A DNA stretch of 64,000 nt from Rhizobium mongolense subsp. loessense (GCF_900099775.1 NZ_FMTM01000002.1:1-64000), one strand, 5' to 3'; shown: positions 23,952 to 32,816, counted from the stretch's first letter. Notes: generated from the letters alone by a model not told the origin. A program made the numbers and translations.

Positions 23952-24794
23952 TCAGCCAGCTTTCTTGCGACGGCTATCGGAGGCAGGGCGCTGCGTGCCT
24001 TTCGCAGGCGCTTTCTTTTCACTCAGCTTGGCACTCTGGCGCAGCGCCTCCATCAGATCGACAACCCTGCCCTCCGGCTTCGGCTTCCTCTTCGGCAGCG
24101 CCCTTCCCTCGATCTTGGCCTTCACCAGTTCGGTCAGCGCCGCCTCGTAGCGATCCTCGTATTCGCTCGGCTCGAACACGCCCTTCTTCGTACCGATGAT
24201 ATGACCGGCAAGCTCGAGCATCTCCTTGTCGAATTTGATGTCCGGAATGTCCCTGAAGATCGGATCGGCAGAACGAACCTCGTAGTCGAAGTTCAACATC
24301 GTCGCGATGACGTAGTCCTCACGCGGGCGGATCAGCAGGGTCCGGTTGCGCCGGAAGAGCACGGCCTCGGCAAGCGCTGCCACTTTGTTTTCACGCATGC
24401 TCCTCGCAATCAGGCGCAGCGCCTCTTCGTCATTCTCATCGACAGGTGCAAGATAGTAAGGACGGTCGAAATAGAGCTTGTCGATTTCATCGAGAGCAAT
24501 GAAGCTCTGGACGTCCATGACCTTGTCGCTCTCGGGCATGACATTGGCAATCTCGTCGCCTTCGATGACGATGTATTCGCCATTGTCCATCCGGTAACCC
24601 TTGACCTGATCCTCGCGCTCCACAGGCTTACCGGTCTCGCTGTCCACGAACTGACGCTCGACGCGATGGCCAGTCTTGCGGTTGATGATATTGAAGGAGA
24701 GCCGATCCGATGCGGAAATTGCAGTATAAAGCCCGACGGCGCAGACAAGGTCGCCAATCTTCAGATGACCCTTCCAGCTTGCCCGCGCTGCCAT
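23952..24794 (-). CDS. ku: Bacterial Ku protein (NHEJ), copy 2
   Basis: 280 aa. N-terminal SWKGHLKIGDLVCAVGLYTA, then FNIINRKTGHRVERQFVDSETG, EYIVIEGDEIANV and the C-terminal basic tail KKAPAKGTQRPASDSRRKK. It differs clearly from the copy at 19235 (for instance at the N-terminal strand and central loop), so the two are old paralogues, not a recent duplication. Forms an operon with ligD (2 bp gap), preceded by two small genes on the same strand. This copy is likely the cognate partner of this LigD. Confidence 0.95.
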   Translation of the reverse strand: MAARASWKGHLKIGDLVCAVGLYTAISASDRLSFNIINRKTGHRVERQFVDSETGKPVEREDQVKGYRMDNGEYIVIEGDEIANVMPESDKVMDVQSFIALDEIDKLYFDRPYYLAPVDENDEEALRLIARSMRENKVAALAEAVLFRRNRTLLIRPREDYVIATMLNFDYEVRSADPIFRDIPDIKFDKEMLELAGHIIGTKKGVFEPSEYEDRYEAALTELVKAKIEGRALPKRKPKPEGRVVDLMEALRQSAKLSEKKAPAKGTQRPASDSRRKKAG

Positions 24795-24812
24795 CCCCGT
24801 CTCCTGTATCGA

Positions 24813-25043
24813 TCAGAGCCTGCTTCCGCTCTTGTCCGTTTCAAGCGGCACAAACCGCCAGCCGCCGTCCGGAGCCGGAAAAGCCAGCGTAGCGTCGCCG
24901 TCGCCGATCTTCTGGCGGGACGCTGCGCGTTTGGCGTGATTGATCGCTTCTTCGACGGTCGCATAGGTTTCGGAAATCGTGCCGCCGAGCTTGTATGCCC
25001 AGCCTTCGTCATGCGGCACAATCTGATAGGTAATGTCGACCAT
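24813..25043 (-). CDS. DUF2188-like small protein
   Basis: 76 aa. The sequence ITYQIVPHDEGWAYKLGGTISETYATVEEAINHAKRAA follows the DUF2188 pattern (VVPHxxGWAVK ... T..EAI..A), a tiny beta-rich domain of unknown function. ATG at 25043 with GAGAGGAC upstream. It lies between the 88-residue hypothetical gene (15 bp) and ku (18 bp), all minus strand, so it probably belongs to the ku-ligD transcript. Confidence 0.65.
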   Translation of the reverse strand: MVDITYQIVPHDEGWAYKLGGTISETYATVEEAINHAKRAASRQKIGDGDATLAFPAPDGGWRFVPLETDKSGSRL

Positions 25044-25058
25044 AATCCTGTCCTCTCT

Positions 25059-25325
25059 TCAGTCGTCATCGCGTGGCGCAGCTTTGCGGCGCTCGTCCAA
25101 GGCGATGATCTTTTCGACGGATGCGATGTCGTCACTGGTAACGGGCCGCACGGGGTCAGCAGCGATCGCTTCGAGCACTTCGTCTGAAAGCGCGCCGTTG
25201 CGGATCACCCATTCCAATGTTTCACGCGTTTCCCGCTCTGCCTTCAGCTGCGCATAGAGCGCCACGATCAGCCGGTCGCGGGGATCGAACCCGCTCTTCG
25301 GCGCCATGTTCCGGATGTTCGGCAT
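25059..25325 (-). CDS. Hypothetical 88-residue protein at head of ku-ligD operon
   Basis: No family recognised. The protein is helical and charged, with PRDRLIVALYAQLKAERETRETLEWVIRNG in the middle and an acidic/basic C-terminus. ATG 25325 has GAAGGG at 8 bases; an internal ATG at 25307 has nothing. First of four closely spaced minus-strand genes ending with ligD. A GGAAC-N16-AGTT sequence 41 bp upstream could drive the whole operon from the general stress sigma factor. Confidence 0.6.
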   Translation of the reverse strand: MPNIRNMAPKSGFDPRDRLIVALYAQLKAERETRETLEWVIRNGALSDEVLEAIAADPVRPVTSDDIASVEKIIALDERRKAAPRDDD

Positions 25326-25365
25326 GCAGGTGGCCCTTCAAGATTTCTCCTGATCAAAGCTTTTC

Positions 25366-25390
25366 AACTGATTACAGCCCGAAAAGTTCC
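25366..25390 (-). promoter_or_regulatory. Candidate EcfG-type promoter of the ku-ligD operon
   Basis: On the minus strand GGAAC (25390-25386), 16 bases, AGTT (25369-25366), 41 bp before the ATG at 25325. One mismatch from the CGTT -10 element. Consistent with the reported stress-sigma control of some rhizobial ku genes, but this match alone is weak. Confidence 0.35.
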
Positions 25391-25895
25391 GATATTTCAG
25401 CATCAAAGCGCGACTGGGCCACGTTTGGCTGCGGATCACCTGTCCCTGGAAAGGCAGGTGCCATGATTAAAGTCCATGATGAAGCCGGCTTTTCCGGCGA
25501 AAGGTTCTATGACGCAGCATGCTCGGAAACGAAGGGCGGCGGGATCCGGTTTGTTACCTAGCCCATCTTCTGACTTGAATCCCTGCCCATCCTTCGGCCT
25601 CTGCTGACACACAACCGGTTCCTGAGCGGCACTGAGGCTGAGGAGCTGCAGTTTCGGACCTGGAAGTCGTCGAGGCGTCGAAATCTGGCAGCCAACGGTC
25701 TTCGTGAACGCAAAGCCGCTCACGAGATCGGTCCGAGGACTGCACGATCTGTCAGGCCCAAGCCAGAAAAATGGAGACGGCATTCGCGTTTGACAAAGCT
25801 GGCCGTCATCGGATGGGCCCGCAGCTCCGATTCACCGAGCCTAAGCATCCTTCTGTTAGGAATTTGTTGACCATAAAGTGGTTCTACTGAGCACG
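25391..25895. other. Intergenic stretch between divergent transcription units
   Basis: About 500 bp between the start region of the ku-ligD operon and the DUF882 gene. Frames on both strands lack ribosome sites and recognisable domains. It should contain the promoter of the DUF882 gene. No repeat or RNA gene seen. Confidence 0.45.
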
Positions 25896-27302
25896 ATGGA
25901 TGCGGACATTCCCGCACGTCGTCGAGTGTTTTTGTGTAAGGCGGGATTGTTCGTGTCGAAATATCCAGTGAAAGGGTTCTGGGGTGGAGTATCGCACGGC
26001 GCGGTCGCCGCACTCCTTTCGCGTGCAGGACGGCTCGTCGCGCATGCCACCCTGCGAGCTCTGGTCGCGCTTCCTGCGCTTATCGGTTCTGCATCCTTTG
26101 CCTCCGCGGAAGATCGTACGCTGAAGCTGTTCTTTACTCATACGGGCGAAAGGGCCACGATTACCTACAAGCGCGACGGGAGGTTCGATCCAAAGGGCCT
26201 GTCCCAGATAAATCGGTTTCTGCGCGACTGGCGAAGGAACGAGCCGACCCGGATGGACCCCCGGCTGCTTGACCTGGTCTGGGAGGTGTACAAGCGCAGC
26301 GGCGCAAAGGACTACATCCACATCGTCTCCGCCTACCGTTCTCCGGCCACCAATAACATGCTTCGCAACCGTTCGCGCAGTACGGGTGTCGCCAAGAAGA
26401 GCCAGCACATGCTTGGCAAGGCGATGGACTTCTACGTCCCAGGTGTGAAGCTTTCGACGCTGCGTGCCCTTGCAATGCAGATGCAGGCCGGCGGTGTCGG
26501 ATATTATCCGACATCGGGATCGCCGTTCGTGCATCTCGACGTCGGCAACGTGCGGGCTTGGCCCCGCATGTCTCGGCAAGAACTTGCTCGAATATTCCCG
26601 AACGGGCAGACGATGCATCTTCCGGCCGATGGCCGGCCGCTGCCGGGATATAACCAGGCGGTTGCGAACTATAAGAAGCGCGCCGGCGCCGCCTCCATCC
26701 AGATCGCCAGCGCCGCTGGAGAAGACGATGACGCAGGAACCTCGGGCCGCGACACGATAGGCAACAGCCTCGTGACGGCGCTCCTGCCCACGCCGAAAAG
26801 CCGCGCATTGAATGCGCTGGCCCTGCAGACCGACGCGGCCGAGCGGGACGACGAACGGTCCCCCCTGGATCTTTCATCGTTCCCGATCCCGATACCGGCA
26901 ATGCGGCCAGCAGACTTGGGGGCCGACGCCAGGCTGGAGCTTGCTTCGATTGGCCCAATCGGCGTGCTTCCGGATAAACGGACATCTGCATTACCGACCT
27001 ATACCAGCTTCAAACCTTTCGCTGCCGCACATCGCGCCTCACAAGAGGACGCAAACGTGATCGCCTCCCTGCCAATGACTGCCTCCTTTGAGGAGGCAGA
27101 TCTATTCGGATCGATTTCAGACGCGGCGCTGATGAATTGGGCGCTGCATCCCCCCGGCGCGGTGATTGGAATGAGAGCGCCTCGCGTTTCCCGCCGCACG
27201 GTTCAGCATAATCCGGATGCCGCATCCGGTACGAACATCATTCCGGTCGCCGCCACTGACCGGTTCGACGCCGACCGGTTTGCCTCACCCCCCGAGGGCT
27301 AA
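25896..27302 (+). CDS. DUF882 (peptidase M15-like) cell-wall protein
   Basis: Exported protein of about 470 aa with an N-terminal hydrophobic signal (ALRALVALPALIGSASFASA) and a DUF882/YcbK-like M15 domain: RDWRRNEPTRMDPRLLDLVW, IHIVSAYRSPATN, SQHMLGKAMDFYVPG and HLDVGNVRAWPR, which supply the zinc-binding His/Asp set of D-Ala-D-Ala carboxypeptidase-type enzymes. A long, low-complexity C-terminal region (about 265-468) has no known domain. The start is uncertain: ATG 25896, an upstream GTG at 25878, or a GTG at 25953 with AAGGCGGG before it. Next to an L,D-transpeptidase gene, supporting a role in peptidoglycan remodelling. Confidence 0.8.
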   Translation: MDADIPARRRVFLCKAGLFVSKYPVKGFWGGVSHGAVAALLSRAGRLVAHATLRALVALPALIGSASFASAEDRTLKLFFTHTGERATITYKRDGRFDPKGLSQINRFLRDWRRNEPTRMDPRLLDLVWEVYKRSGAKDYIHIVSAYRSPATNNMLRNRSRSTGVAKKSQHMLGKAMDFYVPGVKLSTLRALAMQMQAGGVGYYPTSGSPFVHLDVGNVRAWPRMSRQELARIFPNGQTMHLPADGRPLPGYNQAVANYKKRAGAASIQIASAAGEDDDAGTSGRDTIGNSLVTALLPTPKSRALNALALQTDAAERDDERSPLDLSSFPIPIPAMRPADLGADARLELASIGPIGVLPDKRTSALPTYTSFKPFAAAHRASQEDANVIASLPMTASFEEADLFGSISDAALMNWALHPPGAVIGMRAPRVSRRTVQHNPDAASGTNIIPVAATDRFDADRFASPPEG

Positions 27303-27538
27303 GCGCATTTGTTATCGCGGCGGCTGTGATCCTCCGCAGGTCTTCCCCCGTCGGCCCTTGGCTGCGGAGATCCGGCCCGCCCCCTCGAACTGCAGGAAGG
27401 CCGACATCCATATCCTTCGTCCACCTTCCCCGTCGAATTCCGAAACGGACTGGGATAAGAAGTGACTGCCGCTGTCTTTGTCTTCCCGGCAAAGAGCCAC
27501 CTCGAGGTACCGCGCGATGCCGCCCCGGAAGACAAGAC

Positions 27539-28588
27539 ATGAATGATACCAAACCCTGTCCCAGTCCTCTTGACCGCCTGTCACGCCTGCGAGGCGTCGT
27601 GCCGGCCGCCGTCATGATCCTGATCGCGACGGCGACCAGCGGCTGCGTGCAGACGGCGCTGGACGATCTCGGCGACGCTACTCCTCAAATCTCGACCAAG
27701 ACAATGGCGGAGATGCGCAAGAAGAAAATGTCGCCTCAAAGCCCGGTGCTCGTTCGAACCTTCAAGGAGGAGAGCGAGCTGGAGGTGTGGAAGCAGGACG
27801 CCACGGGACGTTATCGCCTGCTGAAATCCTTCCCGATATGTCGGTGGTCGGGCAAGCTCGGACCGAAGAAGACCGACGGCGACCGCCAAGCTCCCGAAGG
27901 CTTTTATACGGTGAGCAAGAGCATGCTGAACCCTAAGTCCCAGTACTACCTTTCCTTCAACCTGGGTTACCCCAACAGGCTCGAATCCGCCCTTGGATAC
28001 AGCGGCACGGCGCTGATGGTGCATGGTGCGTGCTCCTCCGCCGGCTGCTACGCGATGACTGACCAGGGCGTCGCCGAGATCTATGCCATCGTCAATGCCT
28101 CGCTGGGCGGGGGCCAAACATCATTCCAGGTTCAGGCGCTCCCCTTCCGTATGACGGCGAAAAACATGGCCGAACACAGAAGCGACCCCAATTTCGACTT
28201 CTGGAAGACATTGAAGTTAGGATATGACGCCTTCGAGGCGACGAGGACAGAACCCAGGATTTCCGCATGTGGGGGAAAGTACGTCGTTAACGCCGAGTTT
28301 CAGGGAGGCGATCCAGACGATCCGTTGGCCGCGTGCCCCGCGCGCATCGACACGCTCGATCCTGCAGTCGCCGCCAGGATAAAAACGGAAGATGCCGAGC
28401 TTGCCGCGCTGCTAAAAAAGGACGGCCCTTCTCATCTGACAGCCTATGTCGACGGCGGCATGCACCCAAGCTTTCGTGCGCTTCTCAAGCAGAACGGCCC
28501 TGAGAAGCTGGCAGAGAAGATTTCCAACATCGACTATCCCGTAAGCCGGCCGGATGCAGCGCTGGCTGACCCTTACGAAAAGGACTGA
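27539..28588 (+). CDS. L,D-transpeptidase family (YkuD/YafK-like) lipoprotein
   Basis: 349 aa from ATG 27539. Signal peptide ending in a lipobox-like TSGC (residues about 30-33), so probably lipid-anchored. The catalytic YkuD domain contains GPKKTDGDRQAPEGFYTV and HGACSSAGCYAMTD with the nucleophile Cys, the YafK variant of the HGxxxSxGC motif. It may cross-link or detach peptidoglycan-bound proteins. Lies 236 bp behind the DUF882 gene on the same strand. The C-terminal 120 residues are of unknown role. Confidence 0.82.
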   Translation: MNDTKPCPSPLDRLSRLRGVVPAAVMILIATATSGCVQTALDDLGDATPQISTKTMAEMRKKKMSPQSPVLVRTFKEESELEVWKQDATGRYRLLKSFPICRWSGKLGPKKTDGDRQAPEGFYTVSKSMLNPKSQYYLSFNLGYPNRLESALGYSGTALMVHGACSSAGCYAMTDQGVAEIYAIVNASLGGGQTSFQVQALPFRMTAKNMAEHRSDPNFDFWKTLKLGYDAFEATRTEPRISACGGKYVVNAEFQGGDPDDPLAACPARIDTLDPAVAARIKTEDAELAALLKKDGPSHLTAYVDGGMHPSFRALLKQNGPEKLAEKISNIDYPVSRPDAALADPYEKD

Positions 28589-28808
28589 TTTCAGCCGCAG
28601 CTTCGCTTGTCATGCCCGCGAAGTATTGCGCAACGGCGAACGGCCTCTTTCGTCGCTACCTCCGAGGCTTGTCTCGTTTTGGAGAAGATGGATGCACGGC
28701 CTTTAGGAAATCGGTAACGCTATCAGGCGTTCTCTAACTCTTGTAGCAATCGGTCATTGAAGGCGCTGTTGACGCCGCAATCACGGCTAGTTATAGCGGC
28801 CATATTCT

Positions 28809-28823
28809 TGAGTCACAAACTCA
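28809..28823 (+). promoter_or_regulatory. Iron-responsive operator-like dyad of the siderophore operon
   Basis: TGA-N9-TCA inside the perfect inverted repeat CTTGAG-N7-CTCAAG (28807-28825). A TATAAT -10 element lies at 28827-28832, so the dyad covers the -35/spacer region, a position suited to repression. The half-sites and spacing match the IRO-box described for the rhizobial iron regulator RirA. The same arrangement occurs before the TonB receptor gene. Confidence 0.65.
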
Positions 28824-28867
28824 AGATATAATATGTGATGCAAAAAGCGAGCATGAGGCCGGACCGC

Positions 28868-29299
28868 ATGGAATATTGCCTTCTCTCCCCAGCACGATTG
28901 ATCCCGACCGAAGAGGTGAATTTCGACAGAGTCGATGCATTACAAGCCCAAATCCTGAAAGTAGGTGCATGGACCGCACCAATAACGGCAGAAAAAGATG
29001 CCCTGTTCGTCATGGACGGCCATCACCGACTGACGGTTGCACATCGCCTAAAGCTCGCCAAGATACCCGTGGTCCTTCTCGACTACAATTCAGTGCGGTT
29101 GGAAAGTTGGCGCCCGGGTGAGGAGATCACCCCTGCGGAAATCTTCGAAATGGCGCGCAGCGGCCGCAAGTTTCCCTACAAAACAACACGGCACATCTTT
29201 GCCCAGGGCGTGCCGACATGCGATGTCCCTCTTGAGCTTTTGTGCAAGCCCGCTTCGTCAGAAATGGCGCCTCTACGCGCTTCCGGGGCGCTGTCATGA
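28868..29299 (+). CDS. ParB/Srx-fold L-serine kinase-like protein (SerK/SbnI type)
   Basis: 143 aa. ParB-like nuclease fold but with the signatures of the SerK/SbnI serine kinases: a Glu near residue 12 ([10 protein letters not shown]), [12 protein letters not shown] near residue 46, and [10 protein letters not shown] near residue 100. SerK and SbnI phosphorylate free L-serine to O-phospho-L-serine, the substrate of SbnA-type enzymes. An sbnA-like gene lies two genes downstream, so dedicated O-phosphoserine supply is the likely job. ATG 28868 has GAGG about 8 bases before it; an ATG at 28853 is an alternative. Its TGA overlaps the next ATG (ATGA). A DNA-binding role as a chromosome-partition ParB is unlikely because there is no HTH domain. 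Confidence 0.75.
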   Translation: MEYCLLSPARLIPTEEVNFDRVDALQAQILKVGAWTAPITAEKDALFVMDGHHRLTVAHRLKLAKIPVVLLDYNSVRLESWRPGEEITPAEIFEMARSGRKFPYKTTRHIFAQGVPTCDVPLELLCKPASSEMAPLRASGALS

Positions 29300-30669
29300 C
29301 GTTGCATTGCCACAAGATCGACTCTGACCTGCCGCCGATTTTACGATCGGCGACTGCGGACCTTCTCACCCGGCACGATCCCCTTCTTCCCGACTGGGTT
29401 GCCCGTTTCGGCTCACCGCTCAATTTGGTCTGGCCGGACGCATTGCAGGACAACTTTGCGGCGTTGAAAACCGTGCTGACGGAGGGCGGCGTCGAGCATG
29501 CGATCTATTATGGAGTGAAAGTCAACAAATCCCCCGGCCTCATGCAGGCGGCGCTCGGCTCAGGCGCTGGACTCGATGTCTCCAGTCTTTATGAACTTCG
29601 CGACGCAAGGCGGCTTGGGGCCAATGGTGCAAGGCTTGTGGCGACCGGGCCGGCCAAGACGGGCGCATTCCATCAAGAGCTCATTGATTGCAACGCGCTG
29701 ATATCGGTGGACTCTCCCGAGGAGCTGGAAGAACTGGTCGTTCGCTTGCCAGCGCATGCCAGTCCGCACCCGGTCCTCCTGCGGCTTCGGCCGAGGGATC
29801 AGAGCAAGAGCCGTTTCGGCATGCCGGCGGAAACCATCATTCCTTGCCTTGCCCGTATTGCACGGGAAAGCAGATTGCGCTTCGACGGGCTGCATTTCCA
29901 TCTCAGCGGATATGACTGGGGGACCCGCTTGGCAGCACTGAACGAGGCCGCTGAACTCATTGCCGAAGCGCGGGCCATGAGACTTTCTCCGCGCATGATC
30001 GACATCGGTGGGGGCTTGCCAGTACAATACGTCGATCAGTTGAAATATGAGGCACATATCGCAGCCCAGACGCCTGAGGACTATCGTACCGGAAAAATCC
30101 CGGCCTCGTTCTATCCCTACGGCAGCGCTCTTGCAGCACCGGATTGGCTGCGCCGCCTCTTGCAGGCTGAGATGAGCCAAGGCCGCAGCGTCGCGACCTA
30201 TTTTAGGCAGGAGCGGCTCGTTCTGGCAATGGAGCCGGGCCGCGCCTTGGCGGACCAGTCGGCCATTACGGTCGTTCGGGTAACGCGCGTGAAATCCCTC
30301 GATGCGGGCACGTACGTCATCTTCGTTGAAGCCAGCAGCTTCAGCGCCTGCGAAACCTGGTTTGCCTCCGAGTTTCTGGTCGATCCTATTCTCGTGCCAA
30401 CCGCCAGACCGCTCTCCGTGTCTTCCCCAATCCGGGCCTATCTTGCCGGACATAGTTGTCTGGACGAGGACGTTCTCAGCAACAGGTGGTTGACTTTCCC
30501 CGTCACCCCGCAAGCGGGAGACCTCCTGGTCTTCGCCAATACTGGCGGTTACCAGATGGATCTTCTCGAAAACGAATTCCACCGCCACCCGATGCCCGCC
30601 CGCCTATGCGTCGTCGGGGACGCCAAAGGGCATCCCATCCTCATTCCCGACACAGTCGAAGAGGTTTAA
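29296..30669 (+). CDS. Fold-III PLP-dependent decarboxylase (SbnH/diaminopimelate decarboxylase-like)
   Basis: 457 aa. Alanine-racemase-type barrel followed by a beta domain. Seen: the PLP Lys75 in [19 protein letters not shown], the phosphate-binding glycine loop [11 protein letters not shown] near residue 236, EPGRALAD near residue 315, and a C-terminal [16 protein letters not shown]. It resembles the siderophore decarboxylase SbnH more than lysA proteins in having extended loops ([20 protein letters not shown]). In this cluster it would remove the carboxylate from a 2,3-diaminopropionate-derived unit to give an ethylenediamine unit. Starts in an ATGA overlap with the serine kinase gene and abuts the next gene. 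Confidence 0.85.
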   Translation: MTLHCHKIDSDLPPILRSATADLLTRHDPLLPDWVARFGSPLNLVWPDALQDNFAALKTVLTEGGVEHAIYYGVKVNKSPGLMQAALGSGAGLDVSSLYELRDARRLGANGARLVATGPAKTGAFHQELIDCNALISVDSPEELEELVVRLPAHASPHPVLLRLRPRDQSKSRFGMPAETIIPCLARIARESRLRFDGLHFHLSGYDWGTRLAALNEAAELIAEARAMRLSPRMIDIGGGLPVQYVDQLKYEAHIAAQTPEDYRTGKIPASFYPYGSALAAPDWLRRLLQAEMSQGRSVATYFRQERLVLAMEPGRALADQSAITVVRVTRVKSLDAGTYVIFVEASSFSACETWFASEFLVDPILVPTARPLSVSSPIRAYLAGHSCLDEDVLSNRWLTFPVTPQAGDLLVFANTGGYQMDLLENEFHRHPMPARLCVVGDAKGHPILIPDTVEEV

Positions 30670-31680
30670 ATGCTGCACACGACCGTAACGCAATTGATCG
30701 GCCAGACTCCGGTAATGTCGATTGACGTGCCGAACCGCCAAGCCATCTTGGTATTGAAGATAGAGAAGAACAATCCCGGCGGCTCGATGAAGGACCGCAT
30801 GGCGCGCAGCATGGTTGTCGCCGCTCTCGAAGATGGGCGCCTTGCGCCGGGAGGCACCATCGTCGAATCATCCTCCGGCAATACTGGCACCGGCCTTGCG
30901 CTCGCTGCACTGGAGTTCGGGCTGCGCTTTATCGCAGTGGTGGACCATCATGCGGCACCCGACAAAGTCCGCATGATGCGGGCGCTCGGCGCCGAGATCC
31001 GCTACGTCGAAGGCGATTTTCGCGAGGACGAAGTTGCCGTCGTCGAGCGACAAAGGCTGGCCGCACAGCTAGGAGCCCAGCTTCCAGGCGCGTTGTTCAT
31101 GAACCAATCCGACAATCCGGCAAATCCGGAAGGCTATGCCGGTCTCGTCGACGAGTTGCTGACCCAACTCCCGGACGGCATTGATGCCTTTGTCGGTTGC
31201 GTCGGGACAGGCGGCTCTATGACTGGGATCTCCCAACGCCTCAAGCGCCACAACCCGGCCGTGCGCACGATCGCGGTCGAGCCGGCAGGATCGATTGTCT
31301 TCGGCAAGCCTGGGCATCCCTACTATCAATCCGGAACGGGAACGCCGGCAGGTGACGAGGTCGGTAAAGTGCTGGACTATGGCTGCATTGACGAGGGCGT
31401 CCAGGTGACGGACACCCAAGCCTTCGAGACGGCGCGCTACATCGCACGGAGCAAAGGACTGCTGGTGGGCGGTTCAACGGGCGGCGCCATCTACAAGGCG
31501 CTGGAGCTTATCGCCGCCGGCAAGCTGACAGGCACGGTCGTGACGACGGTCGCGGATGGCGGAGAGAAATATCTGGCTTCGATTTTCGATGACGAATGGA
31601 TGGCAAAGCGCCGCCTTCTCGACCCGGCAATCTCCATCCAGCTGGATGGCTGGCTCTCCGGACGGGCGCGCGCAGCATGA
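30670..31680 (+). CDS. SbnA-like PLP synthase (cysteine synthase family)
   Basis: 336 aa, fold-II PLP enzyme. PLP Lys41 lies in NPGGSMKDRMA, the substrate loop in SSSGNTGTGLA, and the phosphate-binding loop in GCVGTGGSMTG. SbnA from staphylococci joins O-phosphoserine to the amino group of glutamate, making an N-(2-amino-2-carboxyethyl) amino acid. With a serine kinase, a decarboxylase and an opine dehydrogenase in the same operon, that chemistry is more likely here than cysteine synthesis. The amino acid acceptor may be lysine or glutamate. The ATG directly follows the TAA of the decarboxylase gene; the next gene overlaps by ATGA. Confidence 0.85.
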   Translation: MLHTTVTQLIGQTPVMSIDVPNRQAILVLKIEKNNPGGSMKDRMARSMVVAALEDGRLAPGGTIVESSSGNTGTGLALAALEFGLRFIAVVDHHAAPDKVRMMRALGAEIRYVEGDFREDEVAVVERQRLAAQLGAQLPGALFMNQSDNPANPEGYAGLVDELLTQLPDGIDAFVGCVGTGGSMTGISQRLKRHNPAVRTIAVEPAGSIVFGKPGHPYYQSGTGTPAGDEVGKVLDYGCIDEGVQVTDTQAFETARYIARSKGLLVGGSTGGAIYKALELIAAGKLTGTVVTTVADGGEKYLASIFDDEWMAKRRLLDPAISIQLDGWLSGRARAA

Positions 31681-32816
31681 AGGTAACCATTTGTGGCGCT
31701 GGCCGCACGGGCCACTTGAACGCGGTTCTTTTCAAGCAGGTTCCAGGCATTGAGGTTTCTGTCCTGACCACCTCCAACACGGTCGCCGGGCGGTGGGCAA
31801 GTGGCGACGATCTCTGGCAAGCACGGACCCGGGACGATCACATCTTGAGCGCCAGGCCCGACCATGTCGGAACCGACCCTGCCAAGGCGCTTGAGAATGC
31901 CGATATGGTCGTCATAACGCAGCCAGCCCAGGCGAGACCGGCACTCTTGCATCGAATCGCGCCGCATTTGCCTCGGGAGAAGAGCGTGTATGTCGGAGCT
32001 ATTCCCGGCTTTTGTGGCTTCGATTGGCTCGCGGCAAAAGCGCTTTCAGGATGTGAGAATGTAGTGATCTGGGGCATGAAGGACGTGCCCCACATCGCCT
32101 TCGACCTGGTCGCGGGGCAGAAGGTGCGAATGGGTGGGGCCAAAGCAGAACTCTTTGTCGCTCTTCATCGTCGCGAAAGCGCTGCCAGCGGCGCCGGACT
32201 CACGGCAATGTTGAATAGCCTCTACGTGGCGCCCGTCACCCTTTTGCGAGACTACCTTGAGATCACTTTGACCCCGGGCAACGCACTGATGCATCCCGCC
32301 ATCCTTTACACCCTCATCGGCCCTGGAGCACCCTTCGAGAACAGGCCATTCAACGAACCCCTGTGCTGGTGGAGCGATTGCCCCCAAGCAGGCGCCGAGC
32401 TCCTGGAAGCTTGCGACGCGGAGAATCAGGCGATCCGGCGGGCGAGTGAGGCGCGTCTCGGCATTGATTTGAGTTCCGTAAAGCCGCTTCAGCAGGAACT
32501 CGTGGAGGCCTATGGGAACCAGATCGCGGACGACCGGACTCTGTACACGCTTCTGCGCACAAATCGCGCCTATGCGGGCATCCGTGCGCCCCTCGTTGCC
32601 AACCCATACGGTCCGGGACTCATCGTCGATCGTGAAAGCCGCGCCTTCCATGAGGATATCGCCTTCGGACAGGCCTTGCTCGTCACAATGGCAGAACGGC
32701 TCAATGTGGCGGTTCCCGCCATTGCCAAAACCTATCAATGGGCGCGCGACTATCATGGCGGATTGGCCGACGGAGCGCTCGACTATGTACCATCTGACTG
32801 GCCGGAGGCAGCTTAA
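31677..32816 (+). CDS. Opine dehydrogenase family protein
   Basis: 379 aa. NAD(P)-dependent enzyme of the octopine/nopaline/carboxyethyl-norvaline dehydrogenase family. Seen: Rossmann motif ICGAGRTGHLNA at residues 5-16, the catalytic-domain NALMHPAILY with His206 (Asn202 nearby) and FHEDIAFG with Asp327, which correspond to the Asn-His-Asp set of characterised opine dehydrogenases. These enzymes reductively condense an amine with a 2-oxo acid, or run backwards to cleave an opine-like bond. In this operon it either adds a carboxyethyl group from pyruvate or replaces SbnB. ATG 31677 overlaps the previous stop (ATGA) and its TAA overlaps the next ATG. Confidence 0.85.
   Translation: MKVTICGAGRTGHLNAVLFKQVPGIEVSVLTTSNTVAGRWASGDDLWQARTRDDHILSARPDHVGTDPAKALENADMVVITQPAQARPALLHRIAPHLPREKSVYVGAIPGFCGFDWLAAKALSGCENVVIWGMKDVPHIAFDLVAGQKVRMGGAKAELFVALHRRESAASGAGLTAMLNSLYVAPVTLLRDYLEITLTPGNALMHPAILYTLIGPGAPFENRPFNEPLCWWSDCPQAGAELLEACDAENQAIRRASEARLGIDLSSVKPLQQELVEAYGNQIADDRTLYTLLRTNRAYAGIRAPLVANPYGPGLIVDRESRAFHEDIAFGQALLVTMAERLNVAVPAIAKTYQWARDYHGGLADGALDYVPSDWPEAA

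Noticed and set aside
28868..29299. Plasmid partition ParB
   Set aside because: No HTH domain, no parA neighbour, and the motifs match SerK/SbnI-type kinases in a siderophore operon.
30670..31680. Housekeeping cysteine synthase (cysK/cysM)
   Set aside because: Gene context with a serine kinase, decarboxylase, opine dehydrogenase and NIS synthetase favours SbnA-type chemistry.
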